64,000 nt of DNA from Siphonobacter curvatus (GTDB taxonomy: Bacteria > Bacteroidota > Bacteroidia > Cytophagales > Spirosomataceae). The stretch spans positions 310,001 through 374,000 of the forward strand of contig NZ_PTRA01000004.1 in assembly GCF_002943425.1 (NCBI RefSeq), read 5' to 3'. How positions within the stretch are numbered: position 1 is the stretch's first letter; every line of letters starts with the position of its first letter. Positions 46,207 through 54,881 of this stretch are shown here, piece after piece. Under the pieces are notes generated by a model. The model did not search any database, was not told the DNA's origin, and saw only the letters and a list, made by a program, of their open reading frames with translations. The translations under genes and the position numbers were made by a program.

Positions 46207-47058
46207 CTACATTGAAAGTTGTTCGAACTCCTCATCGGATAGTTCAATATCGGCGGCCTTCAGGTTTTCCTGCAAGTGCTCAATGGAACTGGTACCGGGA
46301 ATGAGCAGAATATTCGGTGCACGTTTCAGCAACCAGGCCAGGGCAATCTGGGCCGTGGTAGCCTGATGAGCTTCAGCAATCTGCTGAATTTTATCCTTCA
46401 ATTTATCCGGGCCGGATGCCAGCGGAAACCAGGGGATGAAGGCCATACCCCGTTCCACGGTATAGTCGAGTACGGATTCCCATTGCCGGTTGCCGAGGTT
46501 ATACAGGTTCTGCACGGACACGATCGGTACTACTTTTTCAGCTTGTTCAATCTGTTTGACATCTACTTCACTCAGGCCCACGTACTTGATTTTACCAGCT
46601 TTGACGGCTTCGGCTACCGGAGCCAGCGTCTCTTCGACGGGGATTTTAGGGTCAAAGCGGTGCAACTGCCAGAGATCGATGGTATCGACGTTGAGCCGTT
46701 GTAAACTTCCTTCGATATTTTCCTGAATGTATTTGGGATCGCCGTTGGGTACCCACTTGTTGGGTCCCGGGCGGTTAAAGCCCCCTTTGGTCGCGATCAC
46801 CAGACCGGAGGCATAGGGTTGCAGGGCTTCGGCAATCAGGGTTTCGTTGTATTTAGGTCCGTAGGCTTCGGCCGTATCAATGAAGTTGACACCCCCAGCC
46901 ACGGCGGCCTGAAGTACTTTTTTTGCATTTTCGCGGTCGGCTACTTCGCCAAACACACCAAAGCCGGTGAGTTGCATGGCTCCGTATCCCAGACGGTTGA
47001 TCGTCAGATCTCCGCCCAAATCATAAGTCAGGGAATTGGTTTGTGTTGACATGGTCAT
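46207..47058 (-). CDS. Aldo/keto reductase
   Basis: A 283-residue aldo/keto reductase. INRLGYGAMQLTGFGVFGEV opens the barrel, NFIDTAEAYGPKYNETLIAE carries Asp and Tyr, GLVIATKGGFNRPGPNKWVP the Lys, and TIDLWQLHRFDPKIPVEETL the His; YVGLSEVDVKQIEQAEKVVP and ILLIPGTSSIEHLQENLKAA complete the family set. ATG 47058 and ATG 47052 are both possible. It is followed by its own terminator. An AraC-family gene lies about 265 bases upstream on the same strand, suggesting a regulator-enzyme pair although they may be separate units. Confidence 0.93.
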   Translation of the reverse strand: MTMSTQTNSLTYDLGGDLTINRLGYGAMQLTGFGVFGEVADRENAKKVLQAAVAGGVNFIDTAEAYGPKYNETLIAEALQPYASGLVIATKGGFNRPGPNKWVPNGDPKYIQENIEGSLQRLNVDTIDLWQLHRFDPKIPVEETLAPVAEAVKAGKIKYVGLSEVDVKQIEQAEKVVPIVSVQNLYNLGNRQWESVLDYTVERGMAFIPWFPLASGPDKLKDKIQQIAEAHQATTAQIALAWLLKRAPNILLIPGTSSIEHLQENLKAADIELSDEEFEQLSM

Positions 47059-47323
47059 TCATTGGTTTCAAACGAAAATCTTCATAAGAATCTCATGCCA
47101 TGCGTGGTGACTAAGGTTTAACAAAGGTCAATCATTTGACCAGTACCGCTTTTAGTAAAACCAAAGGCCTTTGTATGAAGATCAAAGGTTTGTGCCCCTA
47201 TTTGATGAAGTTGACCCCTTCAGGGTTGGACAGGCTACTCCCGAAGGGGTTCAATACTTTATAATCCCATAGGCAATACGGGAAACAAGGGTGCGAGACG
47301 AAGGCAAATGCCTAAAAAATAAA

Positions 47324-48268
47324 CTACGCCATCGTCTGCCGCTGCAACTGGTGTGAACTGCGGCGGAACTCGGCGGGCGTGATTCCCGTATTTTTCTTAA
47401 AAAACAGACTAAAGTTCGGCTGATCGGCAAACCCGATGCTATAGCCGATATCCTGTAAATTCCAGTTCGTCTGGAGTAAAAGCGATTTCGCTTCTTCGAG
47501 CAATCGATTTCGAATGTGCGTACTCACGTTCTGCCCCGTGTATTTTTTGAGTAAGGCATTCAGGTAGTTAGGGTGCACCGAAAGATTGGCCGCGAACTCC
47601 TTCGCCGTTTTGATGGCAATGGGTTGCGTATAATTGATATGAGCCGTTTCCTTCTCTAGTAAATGGAAAAACTCGTGCACGTGTTTGTACTCTTCCGACA
47701 CGTGATTCGGCTCGGGAAAATCAGCGATTCGGGCACATTCAATCATCACTAGTTGCAAGTATGCCTGAATGACATCTTCGTTGAGTTTCTGGCCGGACCG
47801 CTCCTCTTCCAGCATGCGTTGAAACAGTGGATTCAGAACGGCCACCTGTTGCGGATTCAATCGGATAACGCTCTTTTTCTTGTCGAGAAACAGGGTGTAC
47901 TTGTCCAGCGTAGCTTTCAGTAGCGGGTGATGATCGAGCAGCGTCTTTTGAAAGTTACAGGAATAGCCGCCCGCGTTACACGAGCGTTTTTGCCAGGAAA
48001 TGATATCACTAGGGTGAATAAAAATAATGGTCGGGTCATCCAGATAATAGGTATGCGTACCAATGGTCAGCACGCCCGATCCCTCAGTAACTAAGAGGAT
48101 TTTATAAAATTCCCGACGGTTGGGAGACAGGTAATTCCGGCAGGGATTTTCAGCCCGGTTAATAATCCGGACGGGTAAGGTCTGAAAGTTGTCCCGAATC
48201 ACGGGTATCAACTCCGGCACATCCCGTAAAGTATCAATGGTTCGCGTATCCAGGGTTTTGTGTTCCAT
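47324..48268 (-). CDS. AraC-family transcriptional regulator
   Basis: A 314-residue regulator. The N-terminal cupin-like region has YLSPNRREFYKILLVTEGSG, VLTIGTHTYYLDDPTIIFIH and PSDIISWQKR; the C-terminal two-HTH domain has AIKTAKEFAANLSVHPNYLN, ALLKKYTGQNVSTHIRNRLL and NLQDIGYSIGFADQPNFSLF, then FKKNTGITPAEFRRS. It is a good candidate to control the aldo/keto reductase gene downstream of it. Confidence 0.93.
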   Translation of the reverse strand: MEHKTLDTRTIDTLRDVPELIPVIRDNFQTLPVRIINRAENPCRNYLSPNRREFYKILLVTEGSGVLTIGTHTYYLDDPTIIFIHPSDIISWQKRSCNAGGYSCNFQKTLLDHHPLLKATLDKYTLFLDKKKSVIRLNPQQVAVLNPLFQRMLEEERSGQKLNEDVIQAYLQLVMIECARIADFPEPNHVSEEYKHVHEFFHLLEKETAHINYTQPIAIKTAKEFAANLSVHPNYLNALLKKYTGQNVSTHIRNRLLEEAKSLLLQTNWNLQDIGYSIGFADQPNFSLFFKKNTGITPAEFRRSSHQLQRQTMA

Positions 48269-48662
48269 CGGCGATAGGGAAAAGGTCAGGATGAGGTAAA
48301 ACGGGTATTCGAAAATCCGAAGATTTTAGGGGAATTTCAGCCCTGCCGCTGAAATAGCTTCAGTAGCAAACGTCTGATAAAGGTTTGAACGGAAAAAGGA
48401 AAATGAAAAGTTTCCGCCTTCGGGAAATTCTGTAGGTTATTGGTAACAGAACCTTTATTTAAAAGCCAGAGCGTGTACCGTTCTACTTCATGTCTATGAA
48501 ACAAACCAAAGTTCTGCATTAAGAGTAAAGGCTGCTATTGCGAACCATACCGCTTGCAATAACCAGTAATGACTAGACTCTTCGTTTTCTGTATTTCAAT
48601 CATAAAGGACATTTTGTCCATTTTACATAAAACACTAACTTTCAGGTAATTAACAAAAAAAA
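48269..48662. other. Intergenic stretch, nothing convincing
   Basis: About 390 bases without a gene that can be supported; holds the upstream control region of the AraC gene. A 60-codon frame on the minus strand (48337-48519) has no recognisable features. Confidence 0.35.
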
Positions 48663-48698
48663 TAACTTCCCAAAAGTGAAGCAACTTTTAGGAAGTTA
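48663..48698 (-). terminator. Probable terminator after the SMP-30 gene
   Basis: TAACTTCCCAAAAGT / ACTTTTAGGAAGTTA stem with one G.U-type mismatch, preceded on the plus strand by an A-run that becomes a T-run in the minus-strand transcript. Confidence 0.6.
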
Positions 48699-48855
48699 GA
48701 GTTAAACACTATGCTTTAATTGATTTTCAGAATTTTACCCCACTCATACTCTATTCTAAGTAAAGACGAAGGGATACATCTACCTAAACATCAGCAATTA
48801 ACTAATTAAAGAAAATAGTACCAGTAAGCAGCACGGATCGTTAAATGACTACTGC

Positions 48856-49749
48856 TTATTTCGCCCCTTTCACTTGCATGTCCATCGTATATACCGCTTC
48901 GGAAGCCGTGATGAACAGGGTACGGCGATCTTTTCCACCGAAACACACATTTCCTACCCAACCCGCCGGTACCGGAATAGTCTGGATCAGCGTTCCCTGC
49001 GGATTATACACCCTGACACCCTTACCCGTCAGATAGATGTTTCCCCGTTCATCGATAGTCATGCCATCGGACCCCTGAGCCGTAAACAGCCGTCGATTGT
49101 TCAATCGTCCATCGGCAGCAATATCGTACTGGTACGTTTTATTCGCCTGAATGTCCGCCACGTATAGATGTTTTCCATCGGGTGTTCCAATGATTCCGTT
49201 GGGTTTTACTACCGTACTATCCACTAATTGAGCTTCTTTTTTTCCCTTGGGCAGGAAGTAGACGTACTGTCCCGGCAGTTCAGGCTTTTTTCGCTCCCAG
49301 TAATCCCGCTGGTAATAAGGATCGGTGAAGTAAAGATCCCCTTTGGGCGTAATCCACAAATCGTTAGGACCATTCAATCGTTTTCCGGGTTCACGGGTCA
49401 GTAGTACCGTCACTTTTTTGTCCGGACTAATGGACCAGATCTCATTATTTTCATCCGCACAGGAAATCAGATTCCCCTTAGCATCGAAATACAGTCCATT
49501 CGAGCGACCCGTTTTATCCATGAACAAGGAAAGTTTACCTTCCGTATCCACCTTCCATATCTTATCGTTGGGTTGATCCGTGAAATACACATTCCCTTTT
49601 TTATCGGCGGCGGGGCCTTCCGTAAAGCTGAACTGTTTAGCAACCAGTTTCAAGGCGGCACCCGGACTCGTTACGGAATCAGCCCGCGGGCTGATTTGAC
49701 TAAACCCCGGAATTCCGGCCAGCATCAGTACGGCAAGCATTCGTTTCAT
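48856..49749 (-). CDS. Secreted SMP-30/gluconolactonase-like protein
   Basis: A 297-residue six-bladed beta-propeller of the SMP-30/gluconolactonase/LRE family, with a signal peptide (MKRMLAVLMLAGIPGFSQIS). FTEGPAADKKGNVYFTDQPN begins the propeller with the metal-binding Glu; SNGLYFDAKGNLISCADENN, RLNGPNDLWITPKGDLYFTD and VKPNGIIGTPDGKHLYVADI supply the conserved Asn/Asp metal ligands, and GSDGMTIDERGNIYLTGKGV the last Asp. Members hydrolyse sugar lactones or other esters with a calcium or zinc ion. Secretion suggests action on environmental sugars. Confidence 0.92.
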   Translation of the reverse strand: MKRMLAVLMLAGIPGFSQISPRADSVTSPGAALKLVAKQFSFTEGPAADKKGNVYFTDQPNDKIWKVDTEGKLSLFMDKTGRSNGLYFDAKGNLISCADENNEIWSISPDKKVTVLLTREPGKRLNGPNDLWITPKGDLYFTDPYYQRDYWERKKPELPGQYVYFLPKGKKEAQLVDSTVVKPNGIIGTPDGKHLYVADIQANKTYQYDIAADGRLNNRRLFTAQGSDGMTIDERGNIYLTGKGVRVYNPQGTLIQTIPVPAGWVGNVCFGGKDRRTLFITASEAVYTMDMQVKGAK

Positions 49750-50108
49750 ATGGTAGCGTTTATGGTTAGACTTCTTGTGAATGTATAAAAAAAACGGTGA
49801 GCTCTTAAATGTCGCAATCTCACCCGCTGAATGCCGGACTTACACACCTCGTTCTAGCCAAGGCTACATTACTTTTGTATTGATCATCGCACCTAAAGGA
49901 TGAACATCCAGGAACTTCTTCAGAACCAGCAGCAAATGACGTAGAATTTCGTTGGGAGCTACTTCTTTTTTATCGGGTCCCTACGCAACGGCATACGTAT
50001 CTGTTAAAAAAGATTCAGCAGGGCCTGTAAAAGGCCAGCAATCTTACGCATTAAACGGCATATTCTTACCCGTACTATTCTCTTCCGTTCACCTCTCATT
50101 CAATTACG
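49750..50108. other. Intergenic region with a possible remnant
   Basis: About 360 bases between divergent genes. On the minus strand, 49864-49980 is open and protein-like (GPDKKEVAPNEILRHLLLVL, then KKFLDVHPLGAMINTKVM) but lacks a start codon, so it is probably a fragment of a lost gene. Confidence 0.3.
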
Positions 50109-50531
50109 ATGAAACCGAAAACGATCAATCTATGGTACTGGACTCTGACCGTTCCCTTTGCCCTTCTGATGTTCATGGATGGCATAGGCGGCCTGATGCG
50201 AGCCGAAGCCGGTCAGGAAGTCATGCGGCATCTGGGCTACCCCTTGTACGTGCTCAGTATTTTTGGAATGGCCAAAGTACTCGGAGCGATTGGCCTCATC
50301 CAGCCCTGGTATCCCACGCTGAAGGAATGGGCCTTTGCGGGCTTCACCATCAATTTTATCGGAGCAGCAGCTTCCCGGGCGTATGTAGGTGATGCTATGT
50401 CGCTTATACTGATGCCCCTGGTGATGCTTGCTTTGCTGTTGGGTTTGTATGTTCTGGGAAAAAAGCGGGACCGTATGCGGGGAAAGTCGCTTGAACTAAG
50501 GTATTCGACTGACATGCGTAAACTCGCTTAA
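50109..50531 (+). CDS. DoxX-family membrane protein
   Basis: A 140-residue protein with four transmembrane helices in the DoxX-like pattern: LWYWTLTVPFALLMFMDGIG, YPLYVLSIFGMAKVLGAIGL, EWAFAGFTINFIGAAASRAY and LILMPLVMLALLLGLYVLGK. A basic tail follows. Function unknown; DoxX-like proteins have been linked to sulfur or redox metabolism. It is convergent with the GH5 gene, with a shared terminator between them. Confidence 0.85.
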   Translation: MKPKTINLWYWTLTVPFALLMFMDGIGGLMRAEAGQEVMRHLGYPLYVLSIFGMAKVLGAIGLIQPWYPTLKEWAFAGFTINFIGAAASRAYVGDAMSLILMPLVMLALLLGLYVLGKKRDRMRGKSLELRYSTDMRKLA

Positions 50532-50543
50532 TCCTATTAAACA

Positions 50544-50571
50544 CAAACGGCAGGGGTTTCCCTGCCGTTTG
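50544..50571. terminator. Bidirectional terminator between DoxX and GH5 genes
   Basis: Perfect CAAACGGCAGGG / CCCTGCCGTTTG stem with a 4-base loop, between two convergent genes. Confidence 0.85.
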
Positions 50572-50590
50572 TTGCGGATTCTATTGAACA

Positions 50591-52327
50591 TTACCTATTA
50601 AAATGTAGTGATTCCAGTTTAAAACCGCCTTTATCTACGTACACCCGCAGGGTATTTACACCCCGATTCAGCCGAATGGACTGAGTGGGTGTTAAGCTCC
50701 AAGCTTCGCCCTGGTTTCCCAGCGGCATTGCTTTTACGACGCGTTTGCCATTGACGTCTACTGAAAGTGTTCCACCGGGTGAAGCCACCCGAAAAGACAG
50801 TTGATACGTACCCGCTTTTTCGGCCTGAACTGTATACTGCAACCATTCGCCCGCTTCGCTATGACTGATGTAGTATCGGTCTCCTTCCCGTTCAATATCC
50901 ACACCGTCGTTGCGGTACTGGCGACCCCGGTTGCCGACGGTATTGACGCCGGGTGTGTAATGATAGCTGGCGGAGTCCGTATCGAAGTACGCGGACCGCT
51001 GACGACCCAGATCGAAATCCACGGCTTTAATCACCGTATTTTTCCTGAGTTGATGGGTGGCAAAAGGTCGCGTCTGGCTGGACTGTACCTGTCTAAATAG
51101 GGCGTCCACTACATCTGGATGAAAGCGGTTATTCTCCAGTTTGAGATTTTCCAGCAATTCATTCAGAATTCGTTCGGCTTCCGCAGCGGAAGGTTTCGCT
51201 CCCTTACCGGACCAGTACGCCAGGAGTTGTTCATAACCCGGCGTAACTTTGATTTCCAGGGGATTGTTGATTCCCATCTTCTTTTCCTGCCACCAGCACC
51301 AGCCGATGTCGTGGCGTTCCATCAGGCTAATGGCATCCGTGAACCAGGTATTCGAATTTTCCCCCGACTCACCCAGCCAGATGGGCACTTTATAAGTATC
51401 CCGCAGCGTAAGAAACTTCTGAATGGCTTCCTGATTATTGAAGTTTCCGTACTTGTGAAAACTCAGGGCCATGTTGGAATCCCAGGTGGGTAGAATACCT
51501 TCGTAGTTATTACCGAACCCGTTGCCTTCGATGATGATCAGGTGATTTTTATCCACTTCACGAATGGCCTGCGTAATCTCGACCATCAGTTTCCGTAACG
51601 GAATATTCTTCTTCTCGGCCGTACCCCGGACGTCTTTCGGATCTTCGAAGCCCCAGTTGGGTTCGTTGATGATGTCATACCCGCCAATCCAGGGATGGTT
51701 TGCGTACCGCTCGGCCAGCTTCCGCCACAGGGCTATGGTTTTTTGCTGATTCGCTTTGCTCTGCCACAGGGAAGGTTTACTTGGGTCGCGGTCCGAAATG
51801 GCCAGGTCATTGCCCTGTCCACCCGGCGTAGCGTGCAAGTCGAGAATCAGGTAGACCTGATTAGCCTCACACCAGTTCAGCAGGCTGTCCGTTAGAGCAA
51901 AGCCCGTTTCCAGCCAGGTATGCTGACCAGTCACCGGCTCCTGCTCCGTCGGTAAGGTATAGAGGTTGTAGTGCATCGGCAGCCGGATGGAATTGAATCC
52001 CCAGGCAGCCATGGAATCAATGTCAATTTTTCGGGTATGGTTGTTGAGCCAGCGGGCGTAAAAGGCTTCCGTCTTCTCCGGTCCGATAAGCTCGCTGATA
52101 GCGGCTTTGATACGGTACTGTTGCCCCAGGTTACTCAACCGGAACATGTACCCTTCCTGCAGCATCCATCCCCCCAACCCCATCCCCCGCAGGATGATCT
52201 TTTTGCCCGCTCGATCAACCAGTTGGGTACCCTGGGCTTTCAAATACCCCTGACCACTGGCTGTTAGTGAGCACAAAGTCGCCAGTGCCACTCCAACGAG
52301 CAGCCGTATTCTTTTTCTAAAAATCAT
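50591..52327 (-). CDS. Secreted GH5-family glucanase with CBM6-like C-terminal domain
   Basis: A 578-residue enzyme. Signal peptide ending LTASGQ, then a (beta/alpha)8 GH5 domain: WGFNSIRLPMHYN, LILDLHATPGGQG, DIINEPNWG with acid/base Glu222, and IWLGESGEN with nucleophile Glu320. After a helical linker, residues ~440-578 form a beta-sandwich with KAVDFDLGRQRSAYFDTDSA, NRGRQYRNDGVDIEREGDRY and GEWLQYTVQAEKAGTYQLSF, the pattern of carbohydrate-binding modules of the CBM6/35 type. The sequence is closest in style to exo-beta-glucanase GH5 members rather than cellulases, but this is judgement. It is the last gene of the PUL and probably cuts beta-1,3- or mixed glucans together with the GH16 enzyme. 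Confidence 0.92.
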   Translation of the reverse strand: MIFRKRIRLLVGVALATLCSLTASGQGYLKAQGTQLVDRAGKKIILRGMGLGGWMLQEGYMFRLSNLGQQYRIKAAISELIGPEKTEAFYARWLNNHTRKIDIDSMAAWGFNSIRLPMHYNLYTLPTEQEPVTGQHTWLETGFALTDSLLNWCEANQVYLILDLHATPGGQGNDLAISDRDPSKPSLWQSKANQQKTIALWRKLAERYANHPWIGGYDIINEPNWGFEDPKDVRGTAEKKNIPLRKLMVEITQAIREVDKNHLIIIEGNGFGNNYEGILPTWDSNMALSFHKYGNFNNQEAIQKFLTLRDTYKVPIWLGESGENSNTWFTDAISLMERHDIGWCWWQEKKMGINNPLEIKVTPGYEQLLAYWSGKGAKPSAAEAERILNELLENLKLENNRFHPDVVDALFRQVQSSQTRPFATHQLRKNTVIKAVDFDLGRQRSAYFDTDSASYHYTPGVNTVGNRGRQYRNDGVDIEREGDRYYISHSEAGEWLQYTVQAEKAGTYQLSFRVASPGGTLSVDVNGKRVVKAMPLGNQGEAWSLTPTQSIRLNRGVNTLRVYVDKGGFKLESLHFNR

Positions 52328-52363
52328 TGGTTCAATGGTAAAACAGGCGGTAGAGGCTACGCT

Positions 52364-53218
52364 TTATTTTTCGATCATTTTATAGACGCGGACGTAATCC
52401 ACTTCCATCGCCGCCGGAAAAATAGTGGGATCAACGCCCTTGGCACCGCCCCAGTCGCCACCGACGGCTACGTTGAGCAGGAGATGAAAACGTTTATCGA
52501 ACGGCCATACGGCGGAACCTTTGCCTTCGTTGACAAATTCGAAGATGAACTCGTCGTCAATGTACCCACGGATGGCGTAGGGCGTCCAGTCCACGCGGTA
52601 TCGGTGAAAATCCTCCGTAGCCCGGTCGATGGTACGGGTAGCCGTTTTTTGAGTGTTTATTTTGAAGTAGTACGCCAGGGTATGCGTCGTAATGTGAACT
52701 ACATTGGGGTCGTATCCCACGTGTTCCATGATGTCGATTTCGCCCGAATTTGGCCAGCCGCCGTAGGCCCAGTCGGTGGGTAACATCCAGATGGCAGGCC
52801 AGGTACCTCGTCCCGCCGGAAGCTTGGCGTTGATCTCAAAACGTCCGTACAGAAAATCGCCCTTGCCTTTACTCACCAGTCGAGCCGAGGTGTAGTCTTT
52901 CCCTTCCTTACTTTCCTTGCGGGCCGTAATGGTCAGTTTTCCGTTGGCGACGCGGGCATTGTTTTCGCTATCCGTGTAGTACTGTAGCTCGTTGTTACCC
53001 CAGCCACTACCGCCCAGATCGTAGCCCCATTTCTTGGCATCGGGTAATCCCGTGTAGTCAAATTCATCTGCCCAAACCGGCGTTTTTTCAAAAGTCCAGC
53101 TCAGGTCCTTGGGACCGCTGGTGACCGGTGGAGCCGGACTGACCGGCGTTTTCTGACCCGAACAAGCCCCAAAGCTGAGAGCGAGTAAGGCGGTACAGGA
53201 AACCGTTAACAATTTCAT
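52364..53218 (-). CDS. GH16-family beta-glucanase lipoprotein
   Basis: A 284-residue lipoprotein enzyme. Signal peptide with lipobox SFGAC, a short Pro-rich linker, then the jelly-roll GH16 domain: VWADEFDYTGLPDAKKWGYD, GRFEINAKLPAGRGTWPAIW, and the catalytic signature GEIDIMEHVG with nucleophile Glu160, Asp162 and acid/base Glu165. RYRVDWTPYAIRGYIDDEFI and LLNVAVGGDWGGAKGVDP complete the laminarinase-type pattern. The ATG at 53218 is preferred to a TTG two codons upstream. The likely activity is endo-beta-1,3-(or 1,3-1,4-)glucanase at the cell surface; encoded directly after SusD. Confidence 0.95.
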   Translation of the reverse strand: MKLLTVSCTALLALSFGACSGQKTPVSPAPPVTSGPKDLSWTFEKTPVWADEFDYTGLPDAKKWGYDLGGSGWGNNELQYYTDSENNARVANGKLTITARKESKEGKDYTSARLVSKGKGDFLYGRFEINAKLPAGRGTWPAIWMLPTDWAYGGWPNSGEIDIMEHVGYDPNVVHITTHTLAYYFKINTQKTATRTIDRATEDFHRYRVDWTPYAIRGYIDDEFIFEFVNEGKGSAVWPFDKRFHLLLNVAVGGDWGGAKGVDPTIFPAAMEVDYVRVYKMIEK

Positions 53219-53271
53219 ACGCAAGGTTCAATAAATCAGCGGAGACTAAAATGCCTCCGCCGATTGTCCGA

Positions 53272-54807
53272 TTATTTCGTTCCGCCCCACTCTTTATTCT
53301 GCTCGATCTTGGTGTTCTCCATTTCCAATAATGGAATCGGCAATACCTCATTTCGGCCCGCAACAAAGCCTTTAGAGGCCAGTACTTTCGCCGCCGTACC
53401 CCAGCGAACCAGGTCAAACCAGCGGTGGCCTTCGCCAGCCAATTCCACCCGACGCTCCCGCATGATGTTGTCAAGCGTTGCCGGTACGCGGTGCAGGTTG
53501 TCCTGATAGGCCCGATCGCGTACGGCGTTCAGCAGAGCCGCCGCCCGTACCTGGTCTCCGCCGCCCCGAACCAGTGCTTCGGCTTCCATCAGGTAGGTAT
53601 CGGCCAGACGGATTTCGTAGATGTTCTGGGGGTAATTCAATTCGGGTGCACCCGCTCCCGTCGGCCGATCTGCCTGACGAGCCGCGAGTTTGTTTAGGAA
53701 ATACCCCGTGTTCATGTACCCTTTTTCGTAACTCGCAATACCGTTTTTCTCCAGACTGTCTAAGTTAGCAATCGTTGCCTGATTACGCGGATCAAAATGA
53801 ATGGCATTGAACAAATCCGGCGTCACCACCAGGAAGCTCCAACCCGATACGTAATCCGGAGCACCTTCTTTCAGGGGCTTGTAGCCCCGGGGACCAATCA
53901 TGATGTTTAGCACGTTTCCTTCGGTACAGGAGATACAATCCCAGGTTCCGGCGGAAGTATTGGTGAATGAAATCTCAAAAATGGACTCGCTGTTGAATTT
54001 ATTCTTGGTTTTGAACAGATCGCCGAAATTGCTCAACAGCTTGTACCCATACGTATTCGCACCGCCGGGCGTACCATTTACCAGAGCCAGCTCTTGAGCG
54101 GCCTGACCAAATTTTTCCTGCTGCAGATATACCTTCCCAAGCAGAGCATGGGCGGCTCCCTGCGTAGCCCGACCCGCTTCCGTAGCCACGGGTACCGTGA
54201 CGGGTAGAACGGCCATGGCCTCGGTTAAATCCTGTTCAATTTGCTTGTAGACATCGGCCGGAGGAGCCTGTAGTACATCGTACATCTCACTCGTAGAAAC
54301 GGTCTTCGTCAGCAAGGGAACATTCTTGAAGAGCCGTACCAGATCGAAATAGAAGTACGCCCGCAAAAACTTGGCTTCCGCTGCGTAGCGGTTTTTCAGG
54401 TTTTCGTCCATGGGCACGCTGGGTAACTTTTGCAGCAGCGTGTTGGCCCGGAATACGCCCGAAAATCCTTTCCGCCAGAGTTCACCCTGCGGGCCTACTG
54501 CTGGCGTCAGCGTGTAGTTGGAAAATACCTGGTAATCGGTTACGTCGCTCGGACCACCACCACCGGCATAATGATCATCGGAAGCGGCATTGACGGCTCC
54601 CACTTTCGTGACATAACCGCCCCCCTGCCATCCGACAACGTCATACACTGCCACCAGCCCGTTAAAGGCTTCCTGCTGATTCCGGTAATAGTTGGTTTCC
54701 AGATCGGTACCGCGAGGTTTTACTTCCAGGAAGCTGTCCGAACAGGAACTTAAGAAGAGCAAACCCGCCGTTAGGAGTACGCCCAGTGATCTATAATTTC
54801 GTTTCAT
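53272..54807 (-). CDS. SusD/RagB-family lipoprotein of the beta-glucan PUL
   Basis: A 511-residue surface lipoprotein. Signal peptide with lipobox LFLSSC, then SDSFLEVKPRGTDLETNYYR, NQQEAFNGLVAVYDVVGWQG and AAEAKFLRAYFYFDLVRLF. TPR-like helices and the C-terminal RagB part (IRLADTYLMEAEALVRGGGD; NIMRERRVELAGEGHRWFDL) are complete. Codons are open 25 further upstream, but ATG 54807 starts the signal peptide. It lies 74 bases after SusC and 53 before GH16, and should bind the glucan for import. Confidence 0.95.
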   Translation of the reverse strand: MKRNYRSLGVLLTAGLLFLSSCSDSFLEVKPRGTDLETNYYRNQQEAFNGLVAVYDVVGWQGGGYVTKVGAVNAASDDHYAGGGGPSDVTDYQVFSNYTLTPAVGPQGELWRKGFSGVFRANTLLQKLPSVPMDENLKNRYAAEAKFLRAYFYFDLVRLFKNVPLLTKTVSTSEMYDVLQAPPADVYKQIEQDLTEAMAVLPVTVPVATEAGRATQGAAHALLGKVYLQQEKFGQAAQELALVNGTPGGANTYGYKLLSNFGDLFKTKNKFNSESIFEISFTNTSAGTWDCISCTEGNVLNIMIGPRGYKPLKEGAPDYVSGWSFLVVTPDLFNAIHFDPRNQATIANLDSLEKNGIASYEKGYMNTGYFLNKLAARQADRPTGAGAPELNYPQNIYEIRLADTYLMEAEALVRGGGDQVRAAALLNAVRDRAYQDNLHRVPATLDNIMRERRVELAGEGHRWFDLVRWGTAAKVLASKGFVAGRNEVLPIPLLEMENTKIEQNKEWGGTK

Positions 54808-54881
54808 GTGTTTACAAAAAGAAGGGAATGTCGCCGGAGATTTCTTTTCTGGAGAGGACTCCAGCGACGGTTCCAAAGTCA

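Noticed and set aside
49864-49980. Small intact gene on the minus strand
   Set aside because: The stretch looks protein-like but has no usable start codon and is bounded by stops; more likely a remnant.
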